From NCBI RefSeq assembly GCF_000424465.1, contig NZ_AUJY01000001.1, positions 1-64,000 on the forward strand: a DNA stretch of 64,000 bases. The letters are read 5' to 3'. This DNA comes from Butyrivibrio hungatei NK4A153 (lineage in GTDB: Bacteria > Bacillota > Clostridia > Lachnospirales > Lachnospiraceae). Both the position numbers and the translations under genes were made by a program. The notes below the pieces were generated by a model. It was not told the origin of the DNA. It ran no database searches and saw only the letters and a list, made by a program, of their open reading frames with translations. This document shows positions 33,832 through 42,908 of the stretch, one piece after another. The first letter of the stretch is position 1. Each line of letters begins with the position of its first letter.

Positions 33832-35523
33832 ATGAAGAAGAAAGTTGTTAGCATGCTCATGGCAGCTTGCATGATTCTCGCAACACTGTCAGGGTGTGGA
33901 TCGGGTGGAAGCTCATCAGATGGAAAATCTGCTGATAATTCCGGCTCAAAAGATGGAGTAAAGGAATTCACAGCATTTTTCTCCGTTCCTCATGCTGAAA
34001 TCAATGAAGATAATGAGATTCAGCAGATCATTGCCGAGAAAACAGGCGTAAAAGTAAAAGAAACTTGGCTTACTGGTCAGACAGCAGAAGAGGCGGTTGG
34101 TACTCTTATCGCGGGTGGTGAATACCCTGACTTCGTAGATGCAGGTGACGGATCCGTACAGATGTATGAGGCAGGCGCACTTGTTGCACTTGATGATTAT
34201 ATCGACAAATATCCTAACATCAAAGAATTCTTCACAGATCAGGAGTGGGATTCACTTCGTCAGAGTGATGGACACATCTATTGGATCCCTCAGTTCTCTA
34301 ATATCTATGGTGAAGAGAGAGTCTGCGCACATAATGACGAGGCTTTCTGGATCCAGACAAGAGTTCTTGAGTGGGCAGGTTATCCTCAGATTCATACAAT
34401 GGATCAGTATTTTGATCTTATCGAAAAATATTACGCAGAAAATCCTACAATGGATGACGGAACAGCAAACATTCCTTACACAATTCTTTGTGAGGACTGG
34501 AGATACTTCTGTCTTGAGAATGCACCTCAGTTCCTTGACGGATATCCGAACGACGGTTCAGTTATCGTTGATGTAGATAACAAGAAGATTGTTGACTACA
34601 ACACAACAGATACAGCTGTTAAGTACTTCAAGAAGCTCAATGAAGAGTACAAGAAGGGTATCGTTGATCCTGAGTCATTCACACAGACATATGATGAGTA
34701 TATCGCAAAGCTTTCAACAGGTCGTGTACTTGGTATGATCGACCAGTGGTGGGATTTCGCATACACAGCAGGTGATGCTCTTAAGGCAGCAGGCCTTGAT
34801 GCTAAGGGCTGCCAGTATGTTCCCCTTCCGATCACGATCGAAGAAGGTATGAAGAACCAGTGGCACAACTCAGGCGGAATTGTACACACAAGTTCAGGAC
34901 TTGCCGTTACAACAAGCTGTAAGGACGTTGAAGGTGCACTTCAGTTCGTAAACGACCTTCTTAGTCAGGAAATCATGGATCTCAGATTCTGGGGTGTTAA
35001 GGACGTTGACTACCAGGTAGGCGACGACGGAATGTATTCAAAGACTCAGGAAATGAGAGACAACGATGCTGATACAGGATATAAGGCTTCTCACAAATGT
35101 GAGTATTCATATTTCCCTCAGTGGGAAGGAACAAGCAGAGATGGCAAAAATGCTATGAAGCCTGAGCAGCAGGAGACAGAGTTCTATGACGGACTTTCTG
35201 ATAACCTCAAGAACTGCTTCAAGGCATACGGTGTTAAGACATACGTTGAGATGCTTGGAACAACACCTCCTCCCGGACCTTGGTATCCTATGTACACATT
35301 CTCACAGACTATGACTACAGCAACACCCGGCGGTACAGCAAGCAATCTTATGGATGAGTGCAAGCACGAGTACCTTCCTAAGGTAGTTATGGCAGATAAC
35401 TTCGACTCCGCATGGGCTGAGTACATGGAAGCTTACAAGAAGTGCAAACCTGAAGACTTCCTTTCAGAGATGCAGACTGAGTTGGAGCGCAGAATTGCAG
35501 AGGCAGCTAAGTATACTAACTAA
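33832..35523 (+). CDS. Extracellular sugar-binding lipoprotein of an ABC importer
   Basis: A 563-residue family 1 solute-binding protein. The lipoprotein signal ends in LATLSGCGS (lipidated Cys22), followed by a flexible Gly/Ser linker. Long clostridial binding proteins of this LplA-like type serve oligosaccharide importers that lack their own ATPase gene, as here. Aromatic residues are frequent in the mature part (for example QWWDF), as expected for sugar stacking. AAGGAGG precedes the start. A hairpin after the stop probably keeps binding-protein mRNA in excess over permease mRNA. The specific sugar cannot be named; plant-derived oligosaccharides are plausible for a gut or rumen organism. 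Confidence 0.88.
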   Translation: MKKKVVSMLMAACMILATLSGCGSGGSSSDGKSADNSGSKDGVKEFTAFFSVPHAEINEDNEIQQIIAEKTGVKVKETWLTGQTAEEAVGTLIAGGEYPDFVDAGDGSVQMYEAGALVALDDYIDKYPNIKEFFTDQEWDSLRQSDGHIYWIPQFSNIYGEERVCAHNDEAFWIQTRVLEWAGYPQIHTMDQYFDLIEKYYAENPTMDDGTANIPYTILCEDWRYFCLENAPQFLDGYPNDGSVIVDVDNKKIVDYNTTDTAVKYFKKLNEEYKKGIVDPESFTQTYDEYIAKLSTGRVLGMIDQWWDFAYTAGDALKAAGLDAKGCQYVPLPITIEEGMKNQWHNSGGIVHTSSGLAVTTSCKDVEGALQFVNDLLSQEIMDLRFWGVKDVDYQVGDDGMYSKTQEMRDNDADTGYKASHKCEYSYFPQWEGTSRDGKNAMKPEQQETEFYDGLSDNLKNCFKAYGVKTYVEMLGTTPPPGPWYPMYTFSQTMTTATPGGTASNLMDECKHEYLPKVVMADNFDSAWAEYMEAYKKCKPEDFLSEMQTELERRIAEAAKYTN

Positions 35524-35537
35524 GTAAAACTAAGATT

Positions 35538-35578
35538 ATAGCGGGCTTTCTTGGTATTCACAAAAGAATGCCCGCTAT
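35538..35578 (+). promoter_or_regulatory. Attenuating hairpin after the binding-protein gene
   Basis: ATAGCGGGC (35538-35546) pairs with GCCCGCTAT (35570-35578), followed by ATTTAT. This is the usual arrangement for raising binding-protein expression over permeases. Confidence 0.6.
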
Positions 35579-35622
35579 ATTTATCTAATTTGGGGAAATT
35601 GAAGAAAACGAGGAGTGGTTAT

Positions 35623-36570
35623 ATGGCTCAGCAGAATAAAAAAACTCTTTTGGGCATGCCGAAAGATGAATTTATCAAACAAGTTAAAAGACAGTGGGTT
35701 CTTATCGTATGGTCATTATTCTTTTTTGCATACGGTATCCTTTTCTGTTATGCGCCTTTAATAGGCTGGCTTATGGGCTTCCAGCAGTATAAGCCAAAGG
35801 ATGGAATTTTACATTCAAAATGGATCGGACTTGCCAAATTTCAGGCTCTTTTTTCCGATGCAACATATATCAGAGTAATCAGAAACACTCTTGCAATGGG
35901 TGTTATCAATCTTGTAGCTACAACTATAATGGCAATTTTATTTGCTATTTTATTAAATGAGATTAAGGGAATGCGCAAGAAAAAGGTTGTTCAGACAATC
36001 TCTTATCTGCCTCACTTCCTTTCATGGATCATTGTTACAGGTATTCTTCACGATGCTCTTTCGGGAGCAGGTATTGTTAATGAGCTTCTTACTAAATTTC
36101 ATTTGGTTTCCCAGCCCATTAACTTCTTTGCACATGAAAAGTATTTCTGGCCTATCGTAGCCTTCGCAAATGTTTGGAAGGAAACAGGTTGGAATGCAAT
36201 TATATATTTGGCTGCGATAACGGCTATCGATCCTGCTTTGTATGAAGCAGCAGCTATCGACGGCGCGGGAAGATGGGATAAGATCAGATATGTTACCATC
36301 CCCGGAATTAAGTCAACAATCATTATTCTTCTTATCATGAATGTTGGTAACGTCCTTAATGCAGGATTTGAGATTCAGTATCTGCTTGGTAACGGACTTG
36401 TACAGAAGGTATCCCAGACAATCGATATCTATGTTCTTAAATGGGGTATCAGCCAGATGGATTACTCACTTGGAACGGCTGCGGGTATATTTAAGAGTGC
36501 AGTCAGTATCGTTCTGATCTTGATATGTAATGAAGTCGCCAAGCGTCACGGCGAAGAAAGACTGTTCTAA
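35623..36570 (+). CDS. ABC sugar importer permease, LplB type
   Basis: A 315-residue permease with six predicted helices and the cytoplasmic EAA-like loop EAAAIDGAGRWDKIRYVTIPG that contacts the ATPase. ATG 35623 follows GAGGAG; an upstream in-frame start at 35551 lies within the attenuator hairpin. It precedes the partner permease by 12 nt. No ATPase gene is present, so a shared MsmX-type ATPase is expected elsewhere in the genome. Confidence 0.92.
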   Translation: MAQQNKKTLLGMPKDEFIKQVKRQWVLIVWSLFFFAYGILFCYAPLIGWLMGFQQYKPKDGILHSKWIGLAKFQALFSDATYIRVIRNTLAMGVINLVATTIMAILFAILLNEIKGMRKKKVVQTISYLPHFLSWIIVTGILHDALSGAGIVNELLTKFHLVSQPINFFAHEKYFWPIVAFANVWKETGWNAIIYLAAITAIDPALYEAAAIDGAGRWDKIRYVTIPGIKSTIIILLIMNVGNVLNAGFEIQYLLGNGLVQKVSQTIDIYVLKWGISQMDYSLGTAAGIFKSAVSIVLILICNEVAKRHGEERLF

Positions 36571-36582
36571 GGGGGAAGCGCG

Positions 36583-37485
36583 ATGAGTAATACAGTAAAC
36601 AAGAAAAGAAAGATGTCAAAAGCTGACATTGCTTTCTATACATTTAACTCAATATTCATGACAGTGTTTGTAATAGTTACACTTTACCCTGTTCTGAATA
36701 CACTTGCTATTTCGTTTAACGATGGTCTTGACGCACTTAGAGGAGGTATTTACCTTCTTCCAAGAAAATTTAGTGTCAAGAACTACATCACAGTATTTAA
36801 GAAGGATGATCTTCTTGTAGGTGCATATATTTCGGTTGCAAGAACTGTTGTGGGAACAGCCCTTTCGCTTATTGCCTGCGCTATACTTGCATTTATCGTA
36901 AGCCGCAAGAATTTCCTTTTTGCAAAACACCTTTCATTGTTCTGGGTAGTAACAATGTATGTAAACGGTGGTATGATCCCTGTTTTCCTTTTGTACAAGG
37001 GACTTCACCTTACAAATTCATTCTGGGTATATGTAATTCCCGGAATGGTATCCGCATTCAATATGCTCGTCATAAGAACATATATGAACGGAATACCTAA
37101 CAGTTTTGAGGAATCGGCGCAGCTGGACGGTGCGGGATATACGACTATATTCCTTAATATTATTTCACCGCTCTGTAAGCCTGTTTATGCTACAGTAGCT
37201 CTTTTCGTTGCTGTATATCAGTGGAACTCATGGTTTGACGTTATGCTTTACAACAGAATGAGTGATAAGCTTACAACTCTTCAGTACGAGCTTATGAAAC
37301 TCCTTGCTTCTGTAACAAGCCAGAGTACATCGGCTCAGTCGATGAAGAACTCGACAAGCTCCATTACACCTACATCAATACGTGCAGCTGCATCTATAGT
37401 TACGATGCTTCCTATCATCTGTATCTATCCTTTCTTGCAGCAGTACTTTGTAAGCGGACTTACACTTGGTGGTGTAAAAGAATAA
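36583..37485 (+). CDS. ABC sugar importer permease, LplC/YtcP type
   Basis: The second permease subunit, 300 residues with six helices and the EAA-like loop EESAQLDGAGYTTIFLNII. It pairs with the upstream permease to form the channel for the lipoprotein-captured sugar. A GGGGGAAG ribosome site precedes ATG 36583. It ends the importer operon; a terminator follows at 37511. Confidence 0.92.
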   Translation: MSNTVNKKRKMSKADIAFYTFNSIFMTVFVIVTLYPVLNTLAISFNDGLDALRGGIYLLPRKFSVKNYITVFKKDDLLVGAYISVARTVVGTALSLIACAILAFIVSRKNFLFAKHLSLFWVVTMYVNGGMIPVFLLYKGLHLTNSFWVYVIPGMVSAFNMLVIRTYMNGIPNSFEESAQLDGAGYTTIFLNIISPLCKPVYATVALFVAVYQWNSWFDVMLYNRMSDKLTTLQYELMKLLASVTSQSTSAQSMKNSTSSITPTSIRAAASIVTMLPIICIYPFLQQYFVSGLTLGGVKE

Positions 37486-37510
37486 TACGAAAATATTATA
37501 AATTTTTTAT

Positions 37511-37552
37511 ATGCCTCGGGAAATATAAAGCTCGGGGCATTATTTTTTTATC
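37511..37552 (+). terminator. Terminator of the sugar-importer operon
   Basis: ATGCCTCGGG pairs with CTCGGGGCAT (two G-U pairs) around AAATATAAAG, followed by TATTTTTTT. Confidence 0.82.
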
Positions 37553-37610
37553 GTTTTTTCATCCCGCACCTTGCCTTGTCTGTAATATAATATTGATACA
37601 AAATTAAAAC

Positions 37611-37637
37611 TAAAGTCTTGGGAAAATGGACCGATAA
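37611..37637 (+). promoter_or_regulatory. Sigma-28 (FliA/SigD) promoter of the envelope operon
   Basis: TAAAGTCT (37611-37618), exactly 11 nt, ACCGATAA (37630-37637), against TAAAGTTT-N11-GCCGATAA: 14 of 16 positions match with ideal spacing. It is the best sigma-28 match in the window and lies 56 nt upstream of the operon's first start codon. Confidence 0.75.
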
Positions 37638-37692
37638 ATAAAAAGTAATTGGAAGCCGTAATTCTGTTTATATCATTATGGAGGGTCGCCTA

Positions 37693-39576
37693 TTGACATC
37701 TAGAGATATAAGCCTGATTGCAAAGAGAAAGGTGCGGAATGCAACTTTTGACTTAAAACGACTTTTAAAGATCAGCTGGAGAAGAGTAGTTAGATTTTTG
37801 ATCTCCTTGCTGCAGGTTTACTTGTGCTTTTTGCTTATCGAAACCGGAAATGTCACTCTGTTTAAAGGAGTGTTGCCTGTTTCTTTTATTAGCGGTGCAT
37901 TTTTCCTTAACTTCTCATTTATTTTTCTTTTTATAGCAATAATTTATCTGATTGTGGGAAGTGATTACCTTTGCGGAATTGTTTCCACTACTGTTTCCTC
38001 TCTTATTGCAATAGTAAATCATTATGTTGTTTTGCTTCATGGAATGCCTCTCTCTTTTCAGGAATTGCAAAACTTTGGAACCGCACTCAATGTTATCCGG
38101 GGAATGACGATCACACCCGATGCCACATTCTTTAAGATAATGGGACTGTTCTTTTTCGGATTGTTCTTATCGATGGGGCTGTATGTTCTTAATGTAGGTA
38201 ATTCTTCAAAATGGGGCGATACCCTTTGGAAGAGACTTATATATGCGATTGTTGCCTTTGGCGTGTTTGATATGGTGATTCTTTCGCCGGCTTCAAAAAA
38301 GCCTGAAAGCATATTGGCATGGTCGTGGCGTGAGGTCTATCCGACATACGGATTTGCACTTTGCAGTCTTGAGTCGTTCCAGAACCTGCATAACGTTGTG
38401 GAAAGACCCGACGGTTATGAAGTTGCCGATATTCCTACACTTAATATTTCAACCTGGTATACGGATGAGCGTCCCGACATAATAATGATCCTGAATGAGA
38501 CATTCTATGATTTTAATGTTGTGACACAGCTTGAGACCGATACGGAATTTCTTCCTTACATTTCAAATATGGAAGATCTCAAAAAAGGTTATGCCGTTGT
38601 TCCTAACTTCGGAGGCGGTACAAATGCAACAGAATACGAGCTTTTGACAGGAAATTCGAACAGGCTCATCAATAATTTTGCTCCTTTTAATGTTATTGAT
38701 ATGAACGACAGTCTCAGTATTGTTTCCGTTCTTAACGAACTTGGATATGAGACAACAGCAATGCATTCTGAATCAGGCTCAAATTATTCAAGATACAGAG
38801 GATATAAAGAACTTGGATTTGACAATGTTTACTTTGGAGAAGAATTCAGGGATCTTGATTACTATGCGGACAGAGTTTATGCCACGGACAAGTCATTGTA
38901 TGACAATATGATAAAAAAATATGAATCTTCCGTTGCGCAGCAGGCTCAGGGCGAATACGTACCGCAATTCATGTATCTTTTGACAATACAGAATCACGGA
39001 GGCTGGGATCAGAATCCTGCCGGTGAAGACATTATCCATTCCGTTAAAGAGTATGGTGCAGCCACATCTGTTTTGAACGAGTATCTGTCTTGTATGCAGA
39101 CATCGGACAAGGCGTTTTACGATCTCATTCAATATTACAAAAACGTTGATAGACCTGTAGTTATCTGCATGCTTGGGGATCATTGTCCTTCTTTTGCATA
39201 TGATGTGATTGATTCGGACATGGATTCCGACATAGAAGAATATAACTTAAGAAGAACACCGTTTTTGATGTGGAGCAACATTGAAACTCCTGCGGATTCA
39301 TGGATCGACAGTATAGGAACTGTAAGCACCAATTATATAGTTCCTGAACTTTTAAAGGAGCTTGAACTTCCCAGACCTGCTTATTATCAGTATATGACTC
39401 AGATAGCGCCAAAGTATCCCGTGCTTGGATCGGGTATGAAATACATGGACGCAGATGGAACTGTACACTTGTATGATGAAGCGCCGATAGACGTTACAGG
39501 ATATTTCTATATGGAATATAACAATATCGGCGACAGACAGGGAAATGTCCCTGATCTGTTTAGGGTGCCGCGATGA
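37693..39576 (+). CDS. LtaS-like phosphoglycerol transferase (sulfatase fold)
   Basis: A membrane enzyme of the LTA-synthase/OpgB group, which moves phosphoglycerol from lipid to polymer outside the membrane. About five N-terminal helices (residues 30-210) precede an extracytoplasmic sulfatase-type domain (about 255-600). Visible catalytic parts are the metal-binding start RPDIIMILNETFYDF, the nucleophile Thr310 in GGGTNATEYE, and the late metal site MLGDHCPSF. I take TTG 37693, since GGAGGG (37680-37685) lies 7 nt before it; the upstream ATG 37678 overlaps that ribosome site and has none of its own. Its stop overlaps the next start (ATGA). Alternatives are true lipoteichoic acid synthesis, or phosphoglycerol decoration of the glycan made by the next gene. 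Confidence 0.85.
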   Translation: MTSRDISLIAKRKVRNATFDLKRLLKISWRRVVRFLISLLQVYLCFLLIETGNVTLFKGVLPVSFISGAFFLNFSFIFLFIAIIYLIVGSDYLCGIVSTTVSSLIAIVNHYVVLLHGMPLSFQELQNFGTALNVIRGMTITPDATFFKIMGLFFFGLFLSMGLYVLNVGNSSKWGDTLWKRLIYAIVAFGVFDMVILSPASKKPESILAWSWREVYPTYGFALCSLESFQNLHNVVERPDGYEVADIPTLNISTWYTDERPDIIMILNETFYDFNVVTQLETDTEFLPYISNMEDLKKGYAVVPNFGGGTNATEYELLTGNSNRLINNFAPFNVIDMNDSLSIVSVLNELGYETTAMHSESGSNYSRYRGYKELGFDNVYFGEEFRDLDYYADRVYATDKSLYDNMIKKYESSVAQQAQGEYVPQFMYLLTIQNHGGWDQNPAGEDIIHSVKEYGAATSVLNEYLSCMQTSDKAFYDLIQYYKNVDRPVVICMLGDHCPSFAYDVIDSDMDSDIEEYNLRRTPFLMWSNIETPADSWIDSIGTVSTNYIVPELLKELELPRPAYYQYMTQIAPKYPVLGSGMKYMDADGTVHLYDEAPIDVTGYFYMEYNNIGDRQGNVPDLFRVPR

Positions 39577-42500
39577 TCAGAAAAATGACAGTTGAAGAAT
39601 TTAATAATGTTTCCAAAGTGAACGTATCTGAAGAAGAGAAAGTAACACACATTGGTGAAATGCGTTTCTTTAAAGTGATCGGCATTTGCCTGTATGTTCT
39701 TTCGTTCATTTTGAATATATGGCTGCATGTGATCGTGCTTAAATACGCGCTTGTAAGAGTAGAAGCAATGAGCAGCGTTCTTTTCTGGCTGTTTTATATA
39801 TGGTCATTTATTGCATTTACTCATGCGACGGTGTTTGCCGTAGATTTTATCTTTTCCGTTCTTCCGCCGGTTGTTTCGATACTTAACGGAAAGAAAAAGA
39901 TAAACAACGAAGCCTACATGAATACTCTGTGGCTAGATTACGATAAGGACAGTCTTCCCGATGTAACGATCTCAATTCCAGTATATATGGAGGAGAACGG
40001 CGTTATATTCGAGACTGTATACAGAAGTAAACTTGCTGCGGAAGATTATAAGAAGCAGACGGGAAAAGAGTGTAATGTAATAGTTTCCGATGACGGAATA
40101 GGAGTGCTGCTTAAAAATGTAGGTACGATCGAATCTTTGGAGGATAAGATCGAAGAATACTCCAAGTTTGGAACTGTTGCGGGAGTGGAAGTTGGCTCCG
40201 ACGCATACAGAGTTATAGAAAGAGTATATTACTACAGAAAGGTCAACGTAAGCTTTGTTGTAAGACCTCCTTACAACAGACCGGGAATATTCAAGAAGTC
40301 TTCAAACCTTAATTACACTCTTAGAATAGGACGCAGGGTTGATGAAGGTAATGAGATCAAAGATCTTGTTTGTGAGGGAGCAGAGTTTGAAGGTGGACAT
40401 GCAGAGGGCAATATCCATACAAACTCCATAATACTTCTCATAGATAAGGACTCCGGTCTTCATCCTGAAATAATAAGTGCGATAGTACCTGAATTTACAA
40501 GAGACGATAAGCTTGCATATATTCAGTGCGCTACAAAGGCGTCAAACATGGAGGAAAACTTCTTTGCAAGACTTTCCGGAAGACAGGTTAACAACAATAA
40601 TCAGAATGTCTTCCCGTGCATGGCTCTTAAGGGAATATTTGTCCCGCTTGTAGGACATAACGTATTTATAAGAAGAGAAGCGCTTGCCAAGCTTGGATAC
40701 TGGCATGAGCACAGAGTTTCCGAAGATTTCGATCTGGCAATAAGACTTTATGCAAGAGGATGGCATGGCAAATACTCACAGGTTCAAGGTCTTGAATTTA
40801 CCGAGTATGCTTCAAGAACATATTCAGAAGATGCCATGAAGGAATACAGATATACATACGGACTGATCGAGATGTTCCTGAGCGGTACGATGGAGTGGGG
40901 CAAGACTAGATGGTATGACGCTTTTTACATGATCATCTACTTCATTGCAAGAATAAACAATGTATTGCTCTTACCTTACATAGTTATCATCACACTTACG
41001 GGAATGCTTGACCTGATGTTCCTCGGATACGCTCTTTGCTGCATAGTATTTATCATACTTCCGTCGCTAAGAACAATATTACTTTCAAGAAAAATAAAGA
41101 AAGAGTACCTCTTTAGGATTTCCGAGAGCTTTCTGATGTTTTTCACTTTTTCCGGATGTACATTCCCTGCAGGAGCAGGTGCAGTAAAGTATTTCCTTAA
41201 CGTAATAACCAAGAAGGAACACGCTTTTCCCGCTACTTCAGTAAGTACGCTGGTATATTCGTTTAAAGAAGGACTGAGATTCATTTACAAGTATTTCCTG
41301 AAAAACAAAGGCGTCCTTGTTGTATTTGTTTTCTGCGTTGAAAGAATACATCATATACTTTTGTATTCTTCACGGGTTGGAGCTGCAGAGGCAGCCTGCA
41401 TATCAGAGCTGTTTTTGATAGCATTTGCTCCGTTTTTCATGACACCGCAGTTGTTCCAGCGAAAGAAAGGTGGAATTTTGGTTCGAAGGGAGTCTGATAA
41501 TATGCTTAAATGTTACCACGCTTCTGTTTTCTTCAAAGAAGCAAGAAATTTTATTGATGAGAATACCGATAAGCATCTTTTCCTGTACGCGGTTGAGATT
41601 GACAACTTCCATGTCCTGAATCTTTGGTACGGACATGACGTCGGAGAAGAATACGCTGACAGGATTGGAGATAAGCTTGCTTATATAATTGACAAATTCG
41701 GTGGAGTTCCGGGATATATCTCCGGAGGAAACTTTATCTGTATTGTGCCGAATGGAGATGCTCTTTTGAACCAGATTCAGGGCGAATTGTCGGATTATGT
41801 AAAGACTGATCCGAAGTTCATGGGATTTTTCCCGCTTATCAGCGTGTATGAGATACGTGATACCACTCTTGCCGTAGAAAAAATGTATGACAGAGCGCTT
41901 CTTGCACTTGACGGACTCAGAGGAAACTTAAAAGAGCGTTCTGTTCACTACAACTCAGAAATGGACAAGAAGCTTGATGCGGAAGTAAAGCTGCTTAGGG
42001 ATGTCCGCAGAGGTATTGACAGCGACGAGTTTACATTCTTTATACAGCCAAGATGTGACATAAATACAGGAAAGATCATAAGCGGTGAGGCACTTGTTCG
42101 TTGGAATCACAGAGAACGCGGATTTGTAAGCCCGGGCGAGTTCATTCCCGTACTTGAGAAATCAGGACTTACGCTTATCGTCGACCAACTTATCTGGGAG
42201 AAGGTTATAGCATGGCAGGGCAAAAGAATTAAAGACGGAGAAGAGTGCATTCCTGTATCGATTAATTTAACCCGTGCGGATCTTTTTTCCATAGATGTAA
42301 AAAAGACGCTTAAAGATCTGTGCGAAAAATACAAAGTTCCGCGCAGGCTCATTATGATCGAGATCTCGGATAAGACGTATAATGATGTTGATAAAGAAAT
42401 CCTTGCTATGATAAAGGATATTTCAGATGCAGGATTCCCGCTTATTATAGATGGTTTCGGAAGCGGATATTCATCTATGATAATGCTTCAGGCTGTGCAG

Positions 42501-42908
42501 CCCGAAGTGATCACATTCAACATGAAGGTGCTTAATGATGAGGAAGGTCATATAACCAAGGCTGCAGTTATACTTCATACCGTTGCAAACTGCGTACAGG
42601 TTATGGACATTCCGCTTATTGTAAAGATGGTCGAGACAGATGAGCATGAGCAATATCTAAAGAAATTCGGATGCCGCTATGCACAGGGATACCATTACTA
42701 TAAGCCTATGGATGTAAGTTCACTTGAAAAGATCATTAAGGTAAGAGAGAACGTGGATTACAGTGGAATAAAAGGCTGGTTGGAAGAGGCAAACGAGGAA
42801 CCGGAAGAACCCGAAACTTCAGTAATTGAAAACTCAAAAGGTAAAAACTTTTTTCGTGAGATAGTCGATATCAGAAGACAGGTTAGAAGAAAAGTGGGGG
42901 CTGAGTGA
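39573..42908 (+). CDS. GT2 glycosyltransferase fused to degenerate GGDEF-EAL domains
   Basis: An 1111-residue protein. Two helices (about 30-95) precede a cellulose-synthase-like GT2 domain (about 125-450) with D291-K-D293 (DxD), E384-D385 in VSEDFDLAIRL and a QxxRW-like GKTRW (443-447). About four to six helices follow (455-640). Then comes a degenerate GGDEF domain (SGGNF, 717-721) and an EAL domain (about 820-1060). The EAL keeps E839-A-L, the Asn of SINLT and QGYHYYKPM, but DDFG is D960-G-F-G, the catalytic KID is TFN, and EGVET is KMVET. It should therefore bind but not cut c-di-GMP, acting as receptor in the place PilZ holds in BcsA. It overlaps both neighbours by four bases. Confidence 0.87.
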   Translation: MIRKMTVEEFNNVSKVNVSEEEKVTHIGEMRFFKVIGICLYVLSFILNIWLHVIVLKYALVRVEAMSSVLFWLFYIWSFIAFTHATVFAVDFIFSVLPPVVSILNGKKKINNEAYMNTLWLDYDKDSLPDVTISIPVYMEENGVIFETVYRSKLAAEDYKKQTGKECNVIVSDDGIGVLLKNVGTIESLEDKIEEYSKFGTVAGVEVGSDAYRVIERVYYYRKVNVSFVVRPPYNRPGIFKKSSNLNYTLRIGRRVDEGNEIKDLVCEGAEFEGGHAEGNIHTNSIILLIDKDSGLHPEIISAIVPEFTRDDKLAYIQCATKASNMEENFFARLSGRQVNNNNQNVFPCMALKGIFVPLVGHNVFIRREALAKLGYWHEHRVSEDFDLAIRLYARGWHGKYSQVQGLEFTEYASRTYSEDAMKEYRYTYGLIEMFLSGTMEWGKTRWYDAFYMIIYFIARINNVLLLPYIVIITLTGMLDLMFLGYALCCIVFIILPSLRTILLSRKIKKEYLFRISESFLMFFTFSGCTFPAGAGAVKYFLNVITKKEHAFPATSVSTLVYSFKEGLRFIYKYFLKNKGVLVVFVFCVERIHHILLYSSRVGAAEAACISELFLIAFAPFFMTPQLFQRKKGGILVRRESDNMLKCYHASVFFKEARNFIDENTDKHLFLYAVEIDNFHVLNLWYGHDVGEEYADRIGDKLAYIIDKFGGVPGYISGGNFICIVPNGDALLNQIQGELSDYVKTDPKFMGFFPLISVYEIRDTTLAVEKMYDRALLALDGLRGNLKERSVHYNSEMDKKLDAEVKLLRDVRRGIDSDEFTFFIQPRCDINTGKIISGEALVRWNHRERGFVSPGEFIPVLEKSGLTLIVDQLIWEKVIAWQGKRIKDGEECIPVSINLTRADLFSIDVKKTLKDLCEKYKVPRRLIMIEISDKTYNDVDKEILAMIKDISDAGFPLIIDGFGSGYSSMIMLQAVQPEVITFNMKVLNDEEGHITKAAVILHTVANCVQVMDIPLIVKMVETDEHEQYLKKFGCRYAQGYHYYKPMDVSSLEKIIKVRENVDYSGIKGWLEEANEEPEEPETSVIENSKGKNFFREIVDIRRQVRRKVGAE

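Noticed and set aside
37678..37692. ATG 37678 as start of the LtaS-like gene
   Set aside because: The only good ribosome site overlaps it and is correctly spaced for TTG 37693.
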